From ZC4RG30 sp035556135 (GTDB lineage: Bacteria; Pseudomonadota; Gammaproteobacteria; Steroidobacterales; Steroidobacteraceae), in the NCBI GenBank assembly GCA_035556135.1, contig DATMFO010000004.1, positions 372,001-436,000 of the forward strand: a stretch of 64,000 nt of DNA, read 5' to 3'. The position numbers were made by a program, and so were the translations under genes. Below, one piece after another: positions 59,615 to 64,000 of this stretch; position 1 is the stretch's first letter, and every line of letters begins with the position of its first letter. The notes below the pieces were generated by a model that was not told the origin of the DNA, searched no databases, and was given only the letters and a program-made list of their open reading frames with translations.

Positions 59615-60013
59615 TCAGGCGACCGGGGGCAGGACCATCCGTTGCATGAGGTGCTGCAGCGTGCCCGCGGGGTCAATGCACAGCCCGCTGTGTACGGCCG
59701 AGGTCTGGATGACGGTACTGCGCGGCGCCACCAGCCAGTGGAAGCGCTGCCGCGCGGGCAGCCGGCCGATCGTTCCTGCGGCGGCATCACCGCGACACAC
59801 CAGCGGGATCACCGCCAGATGCTGTTCCAGCTCGTCCATGTCCAGTGCCGGATCGATTGCGGCCAGCCGCGAGCGATCCACGTGCAGCGCTGCGGCGAGG
59901 AAATCCTGCGCCGGACAGGAGAGGATGACGCCCACGTTGAGGAACTCCTCGCGCTCCACGCGCGGCACCACGCGGATCACCGCGTAGTCATACGCGCAGG
60001 GCGTCGTGGGCAC
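59615..60013 (-). CDS. DUF3037 protein
   Basis: About 132 residues from GTG 60013 with GGAGG upstream. The start YDYAVIRVVPRVEREEFLNVGVIL is diagnostic for DUF3037, and ARQRFHWLVAPRSTVIQTSAVHSG follows. Members are usually encoded directly after a HipA-like kinase-domain gene, as here, where it overlaps the upstream gene by 26 bp. Function is unknown; the constant pairing suggests a partner. Confidence 0.88.
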   Translation of the reverse strand: MPTTPCAYDYAVIRVVPRVEREEFLNVGVILSCPAQDFLAAALHVDRSRLAAIDPALDMDELEQHLAVIPLVCRGDAAAGTIGRLPARQRFHWLVAPRSTVIQTSAVHSGLCIDPAGTLQHLMQRMVLPPVA

Positions 60014-60761
60014 GTTGTGCCTCCATCGCAAACGCGCGCGGCGCGGCAAGCCGCTGCGTGAGGTAGGTTGAATAGTCGGCGCGCCGCGCCTCGCCGCCGG
60101 AATCGGCCAGCAGCTCGGCCGGCACCGCATCGATGATGTCTTTCAGCACGGCTGGGGTGAGCTTCGCAGCCAGCTCATCATCCAGCTCGCCGATCCGGCT
60201 GGCCCGCGGCAGCAGCACATGATCCTTCACTCGCGCGAACGGATCGCGGCTGCGCCCCAGAGCCGTCTCCCAGTCATGGTGCACATACAGCGCAGCCCCA
60301 TGATCGATCAGCCACAGCTTCCGGTGCCACACCAGCATGTTCACATTCTTCGCCGTGCGATCCACATTCGAGCAGAACGCATCGAACCACACGATCTTCG
60401 ACGCCAGCTCCGCCTCCGGCGGCCGCACCAGCGGATCAAACGTCACCGACCCCGGCAGGTATTCCAGCGCCACGTTGGTCCCGACGCTTCCTTTGATCAG
60501 CGCCTGGATCTCCGGATCCGGCTCCGTCCGCGCGAGCTCCCCATCCACGCGCACCACGACCAGCTCGGGCACATCCAGCCCCAGCACCCTGCCGATCTCG
60601 CCAGCGATCAGTTCCGCAACCAGCGCCCGGGCCCCCTGCCCCGACCCCCGGAACTTGGCCACATACAACCCCGCGTCATCCCCCTCCACAATCGCCGGCA
60701 ACGACCCGCCCTCACGCAACGGCGTGACATACCGACGAGCCTCTACCCTCCGGAACTGCAT
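59988..60761 (-). CDS. HipA-like kinase-domain protein
   Basis: About 257 residues from ATG 60761 (MQFRRVEARRYVTPLREGG). HipA_2-type features: GLYVAKFRGSGQG (ATP Lys), LVAELIAGEIGRVLGLDVPELVVV, IVWFDAFCSNVDRTAKNVNMLVW and LWLIDHGAALYVHHDW (catalytic and metal Asp/Asn). HipA is a Ser/Thr kinase toxin, but this short family lacks HipB and instead sits with DUF3037. It is the first gene of the pair. Confidence 0.87.
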   Translation of the reverse strand: MQFRRVEARRYVTPLREGGSLPAIVEGDDAGLYVAKFRGSGQGARALVAELIAGEIGRVLGLDVPELVVVRVDGELARTEPDPEIQALIKGSVGTNVALEYLPGSVTFDPLVRPPEAELASKIVWFDAFCSNVDRTAKNVNMLVWHRKLWLIDHGAALYVHHDWETALGRSRDPFARVKDHVLLPRASRIGELDDELAAKLTPAVLKDIIDAVPAELLADSGGEARRADYSTYLTQRLAAPRAFAMEAQRAHDALRV

Positions 60762-60866
60762 CGGGGAATGATGCCTGCGCGCGGCCGCGCCGTCAGCGGC
60801 ATCGGGCAACCGCGGCCCGGCTCCAGGTTCAGAGAATTCCAGCACGACGCTGGTAGCGCGGACGTG

Positions 60867-60966
60867 GTGAAGGGCTCTTCCCGCGCAAGTTCCGGCGCCA
60901 GGCCCCTCAAATTCGATCTCTACTGTCGTGGCGCCGGCTGTCCGCAGCGCGGGAAGAGCCCTTCAC
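60867..60966. repeat. Two-level inverted repeat between atpC and the HipA-like gene
   Basis: Perfect 20-bp arms (GTGAAGGGCTCTTCCCGCGC / complement at 60947-60966) enclose 60 bp that contain a second perfect pair (CCGGCGCCA / TGGCGCCGG). The unit lies 36 bp after atpC and may act as its transcript end or be a REP/MITE-like element. Confidence 0.85.
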
Positions 60967-61001
60967 CGCGGTCGCGCCAGCACCACCCTCTTGCGGACCT
61001 A

Positions 61002-61424
61002 TTACCCGCGAGTCTTGCGAATCTTCTCGAGCAGCTTGAGCTGCGCAGCCGCCTGCGCCAGCTCCGCCAGCGCCTGCGCCTGGTCAATCTTGTCGACCTT
61101 GTTCGCCAGCGCCTCTTCCGCCCGCTGCTTCGCCGCCAGCGCAGCAGCCTCGTCAATGTCATGCGCCCGCACGGCCGTATCGGCAAGCACGGTAACGCGG
61201 TTGGGCTGAACCTCGAGCGCACCACCACCGACGAACACCGACTGCTCGCCCTCGGCCGTCTTCACGCGCACTTCGCCAGCCTTGATCAGCGTCAGCAACG
61301 GCGCGTGCCGCGGCGTGATGCCCAGCTCGCCCTCGATGGCCGGCACGAACACGATCTCCGCCGGCCCCGAGAAGATCTCGCCCTCGGCGCTGACGATGTC
61401 GACGTGGATTGTCTTGCCTGCCAT
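61002..61424 (-). CDS. atpC: ATP synthase epsilon subunit
   Basis: 140 residues: IHVDIVSAEGEIFSGPAEIVFVPAIEGELGITPRHAPLLTLIKAGEVRV is the beta-sandwich head, followed by the C-terminal helical hairpin (RAEEALANKVDKIDQAQALAEL). It is part of the F1 central stalk and an intrinsic inhibitor of ATP hydrolysis. It is last in the atpA-G-D-C run, 24 bp after atpD. Confidence 0.97.
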   Translation of the reverse strand: MAGKTIHVDIVSAEGEIFSGPAEIVFVPAIEGELGITPRHAPLLTLIKAGEVRVKTAEGEQSVFVGGGALEVQPNRVTVLADTAVRAHDIDEAAALAAKQRAEEALANKVDKIDQAQALAELAQAAAQLKLLEKIRKTRG

Positions 61425-61448
61425 GTTCGTGCTCGCTGCTGCTGAACC

Positions 61449-62867
<1,419 letters not shown>

Positions 62868-62900
62868 GATTTGAACTTCCTCTGGAATTCTTGTGCGGTC

Positions 62901-63761
62901 TTACACCGCTGCCGCGCCGCCCACGATTTCCGCGAGCTCGGTGGTGATCGCCGCCTGGCGGGCCTTGTTGTAGACGAGCTGCAGCTCGTGGATGAGCTTG
63001 CCCGCATTGTCGGTCGCGGCCTTCATCGCGACCATGCGCGCGGCCATTTCGCTGGCCACGTTCTCCACGGCGCCGCGATACACCTGCGACTCGACATAGC
63101 GCATCAGCAGGCCGTCGAGGATCTCGCTGGCGCTGGGCTCGTAGATGTAGTCCCAGTGATCCTGCAGGCCGGCCTTCTCTGAAGCCTCCACCGGCAGCAG
63201 CTGCACCACGCGCGGCTTCTGCGTCATGGTGTTCACGAACTCGGCGTGCACCAGGAACAGGCGGTCGATGCTGCCGTCGCGGTAGGCGTCGAGCATCACC
63301 TTCACGGTGCCGATCAGGTCGTTCACGTGCGGCTTGTCGCCGAGGCCCGAGATGTTGGCCAGCATGGGGAGGTTCAGGCGGCGGAAGAACGCCGTGCCCT
63401 TCGCGCCCATCACGGTGAGGCTGATGCCCGCGCCCCTCTCCTGCCATTCCTTCACCAGCGTCAGCGTCTGCTTGAAGACGTTGGCGTTGAGGCCGCCGGC
63501 CAGGCCGCGGTCGGTGCTGATGATGATGATGCCGACGTTCTTCGCGTCACGCACCTGCATGAACGGATGCCGGTAGTCCGGGTTCGCATGGTGCAGGTTG
63601 CCGATCACGCTGCGGATCTTCTCGGCATAGGGGCGCGCCAGCTTCATGCGGTCCTGGGCGCGACGCATCTTCGACGTCGCGACCATCTGCATGGCCTTGG
63701 TGATCTTCTGAGTGCTCTTCACACTCGCGATCTGGTTGCGGATTTCCTTGGTGCCGGCCAT
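62901..63761 (-). CDS. atpG: ATP synthase gamma subunit
   Basis: 286 residues: KEIRNQIASVKSTQKITKAMQMVATSKMRRAQ at the N-terminus and ALRAT-type C-terminal helix (ASEMAARMVAMKAATDNAGKLIHEL, YNKARQAAITTELAEIVGGAAAV). It forms the rotating coiled-coil shaft of F1. It is 15 bp after atpA. Confidence 0.98.
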   Translation of the reverse strand: MAGTKEIRNQIASVKSTQKITKAMQMVATSKMRRAQDRMKLARPYAEKIRSVIGNLHHANPDYRHPFMQVRDAKNVGIIIISTDRGLAGGLNANVFKQTLTLVKEWQERGAGISLTVMGAKGTAFFRRLNLPMLANISGLGDKPHVNDLIGTVKVMLDAYRDGSIDRLFLVHAEFVNTMTQKPRVVQLLPVEASEKAGLQDHWDYIYEPSASEILDGLLMRYVESQVYRGAVENVASEMAARMVAMKAATDNAGKLIHELQLVYNKARQAAITTELAEIVGGAAAV

Positions 63762-63776
63762 CGCCGTGTCGCTCTC

Positions 63777-64000
63777 TTAGTAGGACCCGGTCTTCACGAA
63801 GTTCTCGACGATGCTCTTCAGCGTGGCCTCGTGCTTCTTCAGCACCGGCTCCGCATTGATCGCGTCGAGGTCTGCCTTGTGGCTGGACATGGCGAAGCCC
63901 TGCAGCGCGGCCTCGAAGGCCACCACCTTGTTCAGGGGCACGCTGTCCATGTAGCCACCGTTCACCGCGTAGATCGACAGCGCCATCTGCGCCACCGACA
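63777..64000 (-). CDS. atpA: ATP synthase alpha subunit, C-terminal end
   Basis: Only the last 74 or so residues are in the window; the gene enters from the right edge. VAQMALSIYAVNGGYMDSV, FEAALQGFA and the terminus ENFVKTGSY match AtpA C-termini. It is the first visible gene of the atp run. Confidence 0.95.
   Translation of the reverse strand, partial: SVAQMALSIYAVNGGYMDSVPLNKVVAFEAALQGFAMSSHKADLDAINAEPVLKKHEATLKSIVENFVKTGSY

Overview
The window is GC-rich chromosomal DNA of a gammaproteobacterium. Supporting this are the long FadE-type acyl-CoA dehydrogenase, a GspA/GspB pair, the MaeB-type malic enzyme, RimO, MltA, a glmU-glmS pair and an atpA-G-D-C run. The DUF1592/DUF1552 cluster and the overall gene mix recall Steroidobacterales/Woeseiales/Nevskiales relatives, but that placement is inference.

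Region 1 (1-22.9 kb) is ordinary core genome: the end of selO, mogA, a 33-residue membrane peptide, fadE, a DUF4399 lipoprotein, gspAB, and a signalling block (receiver-like/TonB fusion, receiver-like Ser/Thr kinase, CheA-like ATPase protein). A glycosyltransferase, a WD40 protein, a CobW-type metallochaperone with a methyltransferase, rimO, an arylamine N-acetyltransferase, glmUS and a DUF3465 protein follow. Region 2 (22.9-29.7 kb) is a same-strand cluster: DUF1592-family cytochrome, DUF1552 protein, a metallo-beta-lactamase-fold protein with an eroded metal site, a cytochrome c/PQQ dehydrogenase and dodecin. All but dodecin carry export signals, so the products probably act together in the periplasm. 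Region 3 (29.8-36.2 kb) is a long minus-strand run: Dps, aldo-keto reductase, mltA, GST, DUF962, and then small single-domain genes.

Region 4 (about 36.35-54.45 kb) is a sedentary chromosomal integron. An IntI-type tyrosine recombinase at 53478-54452 reads rightward. An attI-like site lies at 53333-53400. At least 25 well-formed attC sites, plus two decayed ones at the left end, delimit about 26 cassettes whose recognisable genes all read leftward, away from intI. Most attC sites are near-identical 138-bp elements with a GC-rich hairpin at the tip. Cargo includes three toxin-antitoxin modules (RHH/RelE, BrnT/BrnA, Phd/ParE), a complete second-type lspA, an HEPN-like protein, a VOC protein, an HD-domain protein and many small membrane or exported proteins. 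The most unusual content is a family of six related cassettes of about 460-490 bp with no convincing gene, sharing a conserved short hairpin and a GCACTTTAT element that also occurs in the attC sites. A 246-bp cassette carries a near-perfect 62-bp palindrome.

Region 5 (54.5-64 kb) returns to core genome: maeB, a SelW/Rdx protein, a PhoX-family phosphatase broken by a frameshift, a DUF3037/HipA-like pair, a 100-bp two-level inverted repeat, and the ATP synthase genes atpC, atpD, atpG and the end of atpA.
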